From contig JACAAZ010000008.1 in the NCBI GenBank assembly GCA_013376995.1, positions 81,305 through 145,304 of the forward strand: a stretch of DNA of 64,000 bases, read 5' to 3'. This stretch comes from Bacteroidota bacterium (GTDB lineage Bacteria > Bacteroidota > Bacteroidia > Bacteroidales > UBA4417). Shown here one piece after another: positions 17,071 to 25,265 of the stretch; position 1 is the stretch's first letter, and every line of letters begins with the position of its first letter. Position numbers and translations under genes: made by a program. The notes under the pieces were generated by a model. It was given only the letters and a program-made list of their open reading frames with translations. It did not search any database and was not told the origin of the DNA.

Positions 17071-18312
17071 ATGAAGAAAATTATACCTTTTTTCATTTTC
17101 ATGTTATTTATGTACCCGGTATCAAAGCTGATTGCACAGGAAAAGCAGGATAGACCGGAAAAATTCATGCCGACGGAACTGAATATATCCAGTTCTGCAG
17201 TTTTTGAACTGATGGGGGTTACTCCATCCCAGATATCAAGATCTTCTGATGTGAAAGATTTTAAGGTAGACTGGTCATTCAAATCCTGGAAGCTTAACCC
17301 GAATATTGCCTTGCAGGGCCAGCCGGTCTGGGAACTCTTTTACAGCCGGCGCTCCCTTGAGAAATACAGGCAGGCATCCTGGCTTGGAAGAACGCTCGCT
17401 TCAATGGAAGTTTCCGTTGGGACCGTTCAAAACGAAAAAGGTGACCGCAGGATCGGGTTTGGCGGAAAACTCAATTTGTTTAAATCGAATGAGCCGATAA
17501 GGAAACAGGGTTTTTTTGATGATATTATCCAGCGATACAGCGATGAACTCAAATCAAACAGTGAACAGCTCAAATCAGTGAAGGCACAAATGGATACCGT
17601 CAAGGATATAGCGCTATACAGGACCCTTTCCACGCAATTGATCACACTCGAAAACGGCAGGAACGATATTTTTTCCCAACAGAAGGAGGAAGTGGTGAAT
17701 CAATCAGCAGCCTTCTCGGAACTTTACTGGAACACCTCCTATGTAGATATTGGAGGAGGAGATGTGTATACTTACCAGACCGACAGCCTGGGTTCCTTAA
17801 AAAAACTGAGCCTGAACAGGAATACCGGTTATTCAGGTTGGATCACAGCAGGTATAGGCATCGGGAAAAAATGGCTGATCAGCGGAATGGCAAGGACACT
17901 TATCTATGACGAACGCATCAGTTTTACAACCCGTGACACGATCACACAACAAGAGTTTCCGCGGGATACAGTTATTGGAAACAACCTGCTGACTTGTGGT
18001 ATTAACATTCGCTACGGATCTCCATTTTTCAATGTTTTCCTGGAATTCTTCACCGACCAGAGAAAAACCAAGGATAAACTTACAGTAATTGGTGCAGGGA
18101 AGGAAGACGTTGCCAAACTCCCGGCCAACCAGGTAGTCATTAACAAAACGGTTTCATGGAATGTTCAACCTGTTTATTCCATTACCTTGGGAGGAGACTG
18201 GAGAATGAACAGGAGTGTCATGCTGAATTTCGGCATGCGTATGGAATTTGATTCCAAATGGAATAAACAGACCTTTACTCCAATTACAACGCTTCTCTGC
18301 CTCATGCGCTAG
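17071..18312 (+). CDS. Secreted outer-membrane-type protein of unknown family
   Basis: I take the ATG at 17071 (MKKIIPFFIFMLF, 413 residues), which gives a normal signal peptide ending near LIAQE; an earlier in-frame start would add 14 poor residues. The mature protein begins PTELNISSSAVFELMGVTPS and FKVDWSFKSWKLNPNIALQG. It has a charged helical segment (about 150-215, SDELKSNSEQLKSVKAQMD) and then strand-rich sequence such as SGWITAGIGIGKKWLISGMA. It looks like a partial beta-barrel with an inserted coiled-coil. I do not recognise a named family. It is a single gene, with no partner on the same strand nearby. Confidence 0.7.
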   Translation: MKKIIPFFIFMLFMYPVSKLIAQEKQDRPEKFMPTELNISSSAVFELMGVTPSQISRSSDVKDFKVDWSFKSWKLNPNIALQGQPVWELFYSRRSLEKYRQASWLGRTLASMEVSVGTVQNEKGDRRIGFGGKLNLFKSNEPIRKQGFFDDIIQRYSDELKSNSEQLKSVKAQMDTVKDIALYRTLSTQLITLENGRNDIFSQQKEEVVNQSAAFSELYWNTSYVDIGGGDVYTYQTDSLGSLKKLSLNRNTGYSGWITAGIGIGKKWLISGMARTLIYDERISFTTRDTITQQEFPRDTVIGNNLLTCGINIRYGSPFFNVFLEFFTDQRKTKDKLTVIGAGKEDVAKLPANQVVINKTVSWNVQPVYSITLGGDWRMNRSVMLNFGMRMEFDSKWNKQTFTPITTLLCLMR

Positions 18313-18856
18313 CCCCTGGCGCTCATGGATAATAACCTAGAGCTGATTTCCCGGAAATAGGCAACAAAATCGTTGCATGGTTGAATTGCGAGATCTTACA
18401 GTAATATTTTCTTTGTAAGGCTTCCTCACCTCTCTCTTTTATGGATGTACCAATTCCCGGGCATGCTTGTTCAAATGTTGAAGTGGATATGCATACAATC
18501 GGGAAGAGCCTGCCGTAAAGCATGGAGGATGAGGAATGTTCTCATGCGCAAGCTACGGCTATTTTACGGAAAGATTGACAGGCGATCTTTTCCTATTATA
18601 ATATACTTTTATAAAATAATGGTCAGCTTTACCGGGCTATAACCAGACCCAGGCATGAGATGAGGGAAAACGAAGCGCGGTCTAACCCACGAAATTTCCG
18701 GCAGTTTATTAACCTTTAAGCCCAGCACATATTCAATCCTACAAATGCTATATTATTACCTGCTTCCGCAAATACAGGACACCTCGAAAAGGAATCAAGC
18801 TTAACGGATAAGTTTGAAACCTTTGCGAGGTGCAACCTGGCTGAGAGCGTTCCGGC
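18313..18856. other. Intergenic region, no gene seen
   Basis: About 540 bases between a plus-strand gene and a minus-strand gene (convergent). No convincing hairpin terminator was found. Short open frames here (18323-18523 minus, 18445-18642 plus) lack signal sequences or recognisable composition. Confidence 0.5.
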
Positions 18857-19435
18857 TTACAAACTCTTGATCAATATCATTCTTTGCCGGATATGAATAG
18901 TCAGGTACCTGGCCGGGTTAACGGGATCACCCATTCCATAAAGAATATATTCATTTCCTGAAGTTGATTTGCCAATCTGAACCACGCTGGCACTGTTCGG
19001 CAGGCTTACCTGGTTGGAAACAGGTAAGTCAGGTGAAGAAAGAATATAGGTTATCCCGAACTGGCTGGTGCTGTTCGCAAATCCGGCTGCAGCCGTGTTC
19101 AAACTGAATACCTGGTCCGGGGAATCTGCCAGTTCCGTCGACTTTACAGGGCATCCACTGCATTTTAGAAAATACATGTATTTCCCTGTAAGCGTGTTCT
19201 TAGTTGAATCAAGGGTCAAATTACAGCTATTATATCCCCCGGAAAGTATCCCTTCACTGGCATCTGTAATTGAGAAATCAAAATCGACCTCTGGTCTATA
19301 GCTCACTGTAGTACTTTTATGTGTCTTTATGAAATTTACACAATCGGAGATCACACTGCTGGGGGTCAGTGATTGCGCTGTTGCTAACCTGCAGAGCAGG
19401 ATTAGCGAAAGCAGTATCTTAAATGAGTTGTTCAT
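18857..19435 (-). CDS. Small secreted protein, unknown family
   Basis: A 192-residue protein with a clear signal peptide (about 1-20, ending ATAQ). The mature part shows two Cys in a KCSGCPVKST motif and another in YNSCNLTLDSTKN, consistent with a secreted disulfide-bonded beta protein. The central VDFDFSITDASEGILSGGYN gives no family I know. It begins 30 bases after the stop of the 554-residue gene on the same strand, so they form an operon and are probably secreted together. Confidence 0.65.
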   Translation of the reverse strand: MNNSFKILLSLILLCRLATAQSLTPSSVISDCVNFIKTHKSTTVSYRPEVDFDFSITDASEGILSGGYNSCNLTLDSTKNTLTGKYMYFLKCSGCPVKSTELADSPDQVFSLNTAAAGFANSTSQFGITYILSSPDLPVSNQVSLPNSASVVQIGKSTSGNEYILYGMGDPVNPARYLTIHIRQRMILIKSL

Positions 19436-19465
19436 CTCGCTTTGATAGGTTTTTGAGTATGTATG

Positions 19466-21130
19466 TTAGAATTCTCCTGTATTGTTTCCTTCATGGGATT
19501 CCGGTACCTGGTTGTCAGGGTCAACTGAGATCTGGAATGTGTATTCTTCATTCGGATCAGGAGTGGCACCACCTATTCTTTTCAGGAAGCACTTATTGGG
19601 GAAATTCGGAAACGTGTAGATTGTTACTATTGGTCGTATAAATGCAAATGCTTCAGGTGTGCCCGGGACAATACTGGTAGTCGTTTGGGTACGACCCAAT
19701 GCGTCAGATGTAATTCTTGTCTGAAGCGTTCCGGCGGGAGGGAAATTAGTTCCACTGACGTTTGTAGTATTCACCAGGGTAAAGGAAGATGTTGATATGG
19801 TCTTCTTAGATAGCAGTATTTTAAAACCTTTTGAAGAGATAACTGTATCAGCGTTTTGAACACCAAAACTAAGGTCCGGGAGTTTAAATGTAGCTTGTTT
19901 GGCACTACCTAAACCAGGAATTGAGATGTCTTCTGTATTGTTTTGATTCATAAAAGAAATGAATGCACTTGATATCTCCATGAATTTATTCTGACCAGCA
20001 TCGATCTGTATCAATCCGCCCGTGATTGGGGTAAACTTTACAAACTGCGCAGGAGGGCCCAGTGGAACAAGGTCAGGCAATGCCAAAAGTGAGATCTTCT
20101 TGAATGCAATGGACGAAGCCGGGATTCCAAATTTATCAGCGCCATAAAAGGCAAATGAGCTCCCATCGTATAATCCTGCAAGAGGGTTTCCACTATTCGA
20201 TCCGCCGGCAGTCACGATAGAATTAAAACTGGGAATTGACTGGTTTACAGCCATAAGCATATCGAAAATAGTATTGAATCCCTGATTTACATATACATCG
20301 TCTGTCTCTCCCTCTCGAATTGCCCGGATCTGAAATTGCACGCTGCTGGCAGTCCTAGTTGTGAAATTGATATTCCCGGTAGTCATGCAGACGTTGCCAA
20401 TGGGCATGCCATATGAAACACCGCTGGAATTCTTGCCAAGATCCGAGAACTGCATGTTCTGAAGATTGGTACCCGTTAATGTTACCGTGTAGGTTGAGCC
20501 CCTTGACAAAAGCATTGTCTTGCCATCCGGGCTCAGGGCGGGTATAGGCGAAATTGTGGCGTTCAACAATGAGCCAACATCCACTGATTTACAGTAAAGT
20601 TTACTGGGTCCATTGATTCCATGCTTAATAAGAATGGTAAATGTAGTCCGGTTACCGGCAGGGATATCAGTGGAAAGCAACTTGATCAGGATCTTACCGG
20701 ATTGGGTAAGTACCCTTGAGGATGGAATGGGGGTATCAGAATTTGAAGATGTTACCCCGATAAGGTGAACTTCAGGCAGGACGTCAAAATAATCTCCTTC
20801 TGCATAAACTACATTCCCGATACCATTAGCCAATGGTAACCTGTAGGCATCTGTAGGCACTATCAGCATAAAGGGCGAACCTTGAACACTACCTCCATGA
20901 ATCTGCACCGTGGAGAGGGCATCCTGGCTAAAAACAGCTGTGCCACCCGATACATTATAGATATTAATATTCCCGGTACTGCTATTATAAGTGGTATTGC
21001 TTCCTCCAACAGCTCCTGCCCTTACAACAGGAGAGTCAGCAATTGCCTGGCTAAAACTGCAGGCCAGGAATAATGCAACTAACAAAATGTTAAGAACATT
21101 CATGAAACGCTCTAAGTACAATTTTCTCAT
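19466..21130 (-). CDS. Large secreted protein with CARDB-like C-terminus, no T9SS domain
   Basis: A 554-residue protein with a signal peptide in MRKLYLERFMNVLNILLVAL...SQAIA. The first Met is kept because it supplies the positive n-region; Met10 (21103) is the alternative. Beta-rich domains follow, with features such as GSVQGSPFMLIVPTDAYRL and SRGSTYTVTLTGTNLQNMQF (an IPT/TIG-like module). The C-terminus, FQISVDPDNQVPESHEGNNT, is the end of a CARDB domain. Unlike most large secreted proteins here it stops right there, without a sorting domain, so it may be periplasmic or truncated. First gene of a two-gene operon. Confidence 0.7.
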   Translation of the reverse strand: MRKLYLERFMNVLNILLVALFLACSFSQAIADSPVVRAGAVGGSNTTYNSSTGNINIYNVSGGTAVFSQDALSTVQIHGGSVQGSPFMLIVPTDAYRLPLANGIGNVVYAEGDYFDVLPEVHLIGVTSSNSDTPIPSSRVLTQSGKILIKLLSTDIPAGNRTTFTILIKHGINGPSKLYCKSVDVGSLLNATISPIPALSPDGKTMLLSRGSTYTVTLTGTNLQNMQFSDLGKNSSGVSYGMPIGNVCMTTGNINFTTRTASSVQFQIRAIREGETDDVYVNQGFNTIFDMLMAVNQSIPSFNSIVTAGGSNSGNPLAGLYDGSSFAFYGADKFGIPASSIAFKKISLLALPDLVPLGPPAQFVKFTPITGGLIQIDAGQNKFMEISSAFISFMNQNNTEDISIPGLGSAKQATFKLPDLSFGVQNADTVISSKGFKILLSKKTISTSSFTLVNTTNVSGTNFPPAGTLQTRITSDALGRTQTTTSIVPGTPEAFAFIRPIVTIYTFPNFPNKCFLKRIGGATPDPNEEYTFQISVDPDNQVPESHEGNNTGEF

Positions 21131-21620
21131 CTTTTTAATATTTAGGTTAACTATTAAGGTTGAATTACTTTACAATAATTGTGTTGAGGAAGCCGGGAGA
21201 AATAAACAGGAAGATATCCCTGTTTGCAAGGAAAAGAGAGTTTGAAACTAGAGTAAAGGTCAAGTTAGCTGTGCTTTAATCCTCTTATTATTAGATCTTT
21301 AAATTTCTTATATTTATTTAGTCTAATTTTTAATTACTTTTTAACAACCTGATCTGAATAATGTTCATCAATAATTCTATATGATTAAAAATCAATTGGA
21401 TTGAGTCTTTTCATTACCCGCCTCATGGCATCATGATGCTTTGGCATAGGAGCTGAGGTATGAACCGGGATAGGTGAACATCCTCAAAATCCTTAATAAA
21501 GGCAGCCAATTTGCTTATTACTTGATATGATCAGGATTCCTGGATTTAGGATACAAAGTACATCGCCAAGGACTAAGCGCAAATGAGAGATAATTACGCT
21601 GCTTGAGGAGGAAGAGAAAA

Positions 21621-21677
21621 CAGTTCCTGAATAATCTTCCGATTAAGAAAGGATAAAAAAAATACTTTTTACAAGTG
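21621..21677. repeat. 56-bp repeat, copy 2 of 2
   Basis: Matches 16562-16617 with scattered substitutions and one extra A. Here it is not next to a gene. Confidence 0.8.
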
Positions 21678-21892
21678 GAAAAGTCAAAATGCACCAGGCG
21701 AAAGGCTTTGGCTCAGAAGTCTTAAATGAATCATCTTTGAGTCAGCTCTGAAAAGTGATCTTTTGCCACCAAGACACGAAGCCTCTAAGTTTCACCAAGA
21801 TCAAATTACAGATTGTCAATACTTTGTGCAACTTGGTGCTTTAGTGCCTTTGTGGCAATTTTGCTGTTTTTGACTTTTCGAAGAGGCTTCAA

Positions 21893-22104
21893 ATTTTTAA
21901 ATTCGTTTGTTTCCGCCAATTGGCGGATTCGGAGTTCTCTTCCTGGAATAAAGGCTTAGCGCTTAGGGCATAGCGCAATGGTCCTGGCGCAGGAGAGCAC
22001 AGGAAAAAAAGCTATTCTTTGTGCCCACTTTGTGTCTTCGTGACTTAGTGGCATAAGATATTCGCCACAAAGACAATAAGGAACAAAGCTTCACAAAGGT
22101 TTTT
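21893..22104. repeat. Composite intergenic repeat module, copy 1
   Basis: Order of parts: TTAAATTCGTTTGTTTCCGCC, palindrome CCGCCAATTGGCGG, GGAGTTCTCTTCCTGGAATA, TAGCGC words, GGAGAGCACAGGAAAAAAAG, GTGCCCACTTTGTGTCTTCG, GCCACAAAGAC and finally CTTCACAAAGG. The same parts occur in the same order at 25013-25230. Confidence 0.85.
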
Positions 22105-22564
22105 TCAGAAGTTATTAAAATGAAAATGGCACTACATCAAACTTCTAACTTCTTAATTCATTTGTTTACGCCAATTGGCGGATTCTGAGTTCAATTCATT
22201 ACTGATGCGCATGGGGCAGATTGGAAAGCCCCATTAACCTGAAATCAAGACAACACAGAACGCCAGGCACATAGCGCTATGCGCACAGCTCTTTGCAGTG
22301 GTCCCTATATTCTGATTTCTCAGCCTATTCAAATGGGAGTATGATTGGAGAATCATAGCAGCCGAATTCGCATCATTTATAGTTCGATTTTTTGAATATG
22401 TTAATGATTTAACTTATATCCTAAAATAAATATCAGATTGGCATTAATAGGTCGTACCTTGTCAGTCCGCCCCGGAAACTCAATTCCGGTTTTTACGATA
22501 TTCCGTTTTTTACAACATCGTTCATTATCAATCATTCACATTTTAAGGATATGAGGAGAATAAT

Positions 22565-24076
22565 ATGAAATCAAAATTATGTTTTTACTTATTTTTTGCA
22601 GGAAGCCTTATCCCATGTTTCCTATCTGGTCAATTTATTCAACAAGGAGCAAAGCTTGTAGGAACAGGTGGTGATGCAAATGCATTCCAGGGAACTTCAG
22701 TGGCTATTTCTTCTGATGGGAATAATGCGGTTTGGGGGGGTATTTATGACAATTCTCAACAAGGTGCAATATGGGTTTTTACCCGCAATGCAGATACCTG
22801 GTCGCAGCAAGGTCAAAAACTTGTTGGAACAGGCGGAGCCGGCGATTTTGTATACCAGGGCTATTCAGTAGCCATTTCAGCTGATGGAAATACAATAATC
22901 GAAGGTGGCTGGAGAGACAATACTGATACGGGGGCCGTTTGGATATTTGCCCGGAATGCAGGTGTATGGTCTCAACAGGGATCAAAACTCGTTGGCTCCG
23001 GTGCAATAGGAGGACAAATCCTTCTGGGTACTTCTGTCGCTATATCCTCTGATGGCAATACTGCCCTGGTAGGCGGTTCGGGCGATAATGGCAAAGGAGC
23101 AGTATGGGTATTTACCCGTAGTGAAGGGATATGGACACAGCATGGTGAGAAACTTGTTGGTACCGGTGGCATCGGTCAAACCAACCAGGGAACGACAGTA
23201 GCTATTTCCGGCGATGGAAATACATTCGTCACAGGAGGTCCGGTGGATAATGGTTACCTGGGTGCAGTCTGGGTCTTTACCAGGAACGGTAATGACTGGG
23301 TACAGCAGGGTGAAAAACTGGTTGGTAACGAAAGTATTGATGCCTCTATGCAGGGCTCATCGGTTGCTATTTCTTCTGATGGAAATACTATTCTCGCCGG
23401 AGGCCCCGGTGACTTCCTGAACGAAGGCGCTATCTGGGTATTCGTGCGGAATAGTGGTGTATGGTCACAACAGGGGCCGAAGCTGTACGCAGAAGGCTCT
23501 ACCTCGCCAATAATAGTTGGTAAGTCAGTGGCAATTTCAGGTGATGGTAACACAGCCATGGTATCCAGCCCTGGAGCAGACGGATCCGTAGGAAAAGTCT
23601 GGGTTTTCACACGATCTGCAGGAGTGTGGACAAAACAAAGCACAGCATTACTCGGAACTGGTACAGTAGGCGCAGCAAGGCAGGGATGGTCAGTCGCCCT
23701 TTCTTCAGAAGGAACATTAATAGAAAGTGGTCCTTATGACAATGCTGGTGCTGGTGCTATTTGGTTTTTTCATGACCCGACACTCGGGATGCCCGGGAAT
23801 TCCGATAAGGCATCTAATTTCTCATTAGAGCAAAATTATCCCAACCCATTCAGCGAGAACACCCTTGTTAAATTTCAAATTTCTATTCAGTCTGAAACAA
23901 GAGTTAATGTTTATGATATGACGGGCAGAGTTGTTTCAACCCTTATAAATGAAAGGCTGAATCCGGGAAAATATGAATTGAATTTTGACGGGAGCACTCT
24001 TTCCGGGGGAACTTATTTCTATAGCCTTGAAACAGGAAAAAGTAAAGAAACAAGGAAGATGATTATTTTGAAATAG
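22565..24076 (+). CDS. T9SS cargo with seven FG-GAP-like repeats (beta-propeller)
   Basis: A 503-residue protein with a signal peptide (1-23) and seven repeats of about 55-60 residues. Each repeat has a VAISSDGNT strand, a GGxxDN turn and GAVWVFTRNAGVWSQQG. The repeated VAIS-DGN / VWVF pattern is a propeller blade, and seven blades fill one ring. The last ~85 residues form a T9SS type A sorting domain (LEQNYPNPFSENTLV). Probable surface-exposed binding or structural protein. The FISUMP lipoprotein gene begins 26 bases downstream on the same strand and is likely co-transcribed. Function unknown. Confidence 0.85.
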   Translation: MKSKLCFYLFFAGSLIPCFLSGQFIQQGAKLVGTGGDANAFQGTSVAISSDGNNAVWGGIYDNSQQGAIWVFTRNADTWSQQGQKLVGTGGAGDFVYQGYSVAISADGNTIIEGGWRDNTDTGAVWIFARNAGVWSQQGSKLVGSGAIGGQILLGTSVAISSDGNTALVGGSGDNGKGAVWVFTRSEGIWTQHGEKLVGTGGIGQTNQGTTVAISGDGNTFVTGGPVDNGYLGAVWVFTRNGNDWVQQGEKLVGNESIDASMQGSSVAISSDGNTILAGGPGDFLNEGAIWVFVRNSGVWSQQGPKLYAEGSTSPIIVGKSVAISGDGNTAMVSSPGADGSVGKVWVFTRSAGVWTKQSTALLGTGTVGAARQGWSVALSSEGTLIESGPYDNAGAGAIWFFHDPTLGMPGNSDKASNFSLEQNYPNPFSENTLVKFQISIQSETRVNVYDMTGRVVSTLINERLNPGKYELNFDGSTLSGGTYFYSLETGKSKETRKMIILK

Positions 24077-24102
24077 ATATATAAACGCAAAAATTACAAG
24101 CT

Positions 24103-24828
24103 ATGATTAAGAGAGACAGAATTCAGGTTTACGCAATACTTTTAATGGGAGTTTTTATAACACTTACAGTTAGTTGTAAGAAATCTAATGACAGCAATCC
24201 TTCAAACGCGATTGTAGATAATGACGGCAATGTTTATCATTCAGTTACCTTAGGAACTCAGGTATGGATGCTTGAAAACCTTAAAACAACTACCTATCTA
24301 AATGGTGACTCTATACCAAATGTCAAAGGAAATGTACAATGGTTCTCACTCACATCCGGTGCGCAATGCTGCTACCAAAATGATACAGCAAATGCATCAA
24401 AGTATGGAAGACTGTACAATTTTTATGCTGTAACCGATAGTCGTAAAATAGCCCCCAAAGGCTGGCATGTTGCCACTGATGCAGAGTGGACGACACTAAA
24501 AAACTATCTGTCAGCCAACCTTGGGACATCAGGATCGTTTGCCAAAGCAATTGCCGCAACAACCGATTGGGCTTCCTCAACTATTGTATTATCGATTGGC
24601 AACGATTTATCTAGAAATAATTCTTCCGGTTTTACAGCAGTTCCGGGTGGCTTCCGTTGGGACTATGGCGCATTTGGCAATCTCGGTAGCATCACATATT
24701 GGTGGACTGGCACTGAAAGCGGTTCAACCAGCGCTTATTTCCGATTGCTCTATTCCGACAGTGTTGATGAGCACAAAGCAAGCGATTTGAAGGGACTAGG
24801 GCTTTCTGTTCGTTGTGTCAAGGATTGA
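24103..24828 (+). CDS. FISUMP-domain lipoprotein
   Basis: A 241-residue lipoprotein with lipobox LTVSC (Cys25) followed by KKSND. The body is a Fibrobacter succinogenes major paralogous (FISUMP) domain: VDNDGNVYHSVTLGTQVWM, LENLKTTTYLNGDSIPNV, YGRLYNFYAVTDSRKIAPKG, WHVATDAEWTTLKNYL and GLSVRCVKD at the end. FISUMP domains share a fold with formylglycine-generating-enzyme/C-type-lectin-like proteins, but the catalytic role, if any, is unknown. Second gene after the seven-repeat T9SS cargo, an arrangement repeated at 37556-39744. Confidence 0.88.
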   Translation: MIKRDRIQVYAILLMGVFITLTVSCKKSNDSNPSNAIVDNDGNVYHSVTLGTQVWMLENLKTTTYLNGDSIPNVKGNVQWFSLTSGAQCCYQNDTANASKYGRLYNFYAVTDSRKIAPKGWHVATDAEWTTLKNYLSANLGTSGSFAKAIAATTDWASSTIVLSIGNDLSRNNSSGFTAVPGGFRWDYGAFGNLGSITYWWTGTESGSTSAYFRLLYSDSVDEHKASDLKGLGLSVRCVKD

Positions 24829-25265
24829 AGTGCTTAGCGCAGAGTGCATAGGGCGTAGCGTAGAGATTGCTATTAATCAAACTTCTGAATTCTTAATTCG
24901 TTTGTTTCCGCCAGTCGGCGGATTCTGAGTTCTCTTCATGGAATAATGGCTTAGCGCGAAGGGCATAGTGCGAAGCGATTTACAAGAAGTACTTTGCATT
25001 GAGTCCTGGATAAACTTCTGAATTCTTAATTCGTTTGTTTCCGCCAGTCGTCGGATTCTGAGTTCAATTCCTCGAATAAAGGCATAGCGCTTAGTGCATA
25101 GTGCATAGGGCCTGGCGTGGGAGAGCACAGGAAAAAAAGCTATTCTTAGTGCCCACTTTATGTCTTCGTGCATTCGTGGATTAAATATTTGCCACAAAGG
25201 CACCAAGGCACGAAGGTTCACGAAGGATTTGCCTGAAAATACTAAAAGGGAAAGGGAGTTGAAGA
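24829..25265. repeat. Composite intergenic repeats
   Basis: Starts with TAGCGC words (24831-24866). A partial copy of the composite module follows at 24876-24942, more words at 24951-24980, and a full copy at 25013-25230 next to the stop of the minus-strand esterase. No gene. An open frame of 114 codons on the minus strand (24877-25221) is made entirely of repeat. Confidence 0.75.
25013..25230. repeat. Composite intergenic repeat module, copy 2
   Basis: Same order of parts as 21893-22104: TTAATTCGTTTGTTTCCGCC, near-palindrome CCGCCAGTCGTCGG, GAGTTCAATTCC, TAGCGC words, GGAGAGCACAGGAAAAAAAG, GTGCCCACTTTATGTCTTCG and GCCACAAAGGCACCAAGGCA. The shared stretch is long enough to exclude chance. 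Confidence 0.85.

Larger units (their letters stand above)
21131..22564. other. 1.4 kb noncoding region packed with dispersed repeats
   Basis: No gene is seen. It contains the second 56-bp repeat copy (21621-21677), then inverted pieces TTTTGCCACCAAGACACGAAG (about 21760-21800) and GGTGCTTTAGTGCCTTTGTGGC (about 21836-21857). A ~215-bp composite module lies at 21893-22104, a partial copy of its first part at 22141-22200, and TAGCGC words near 22265. The hairpin ATGGGGC-N10-GCCCCAT (22209-22232) has no T-run. The divergent promoters of the flanking genes must lie at the two ends. Confidence 0.65.

Noticed and set aside
22209-22232. Hairpin ATGGGGC...GCCCCAT as a terminator
   Set aside because: No T-run on either side and no gene ending nearby.
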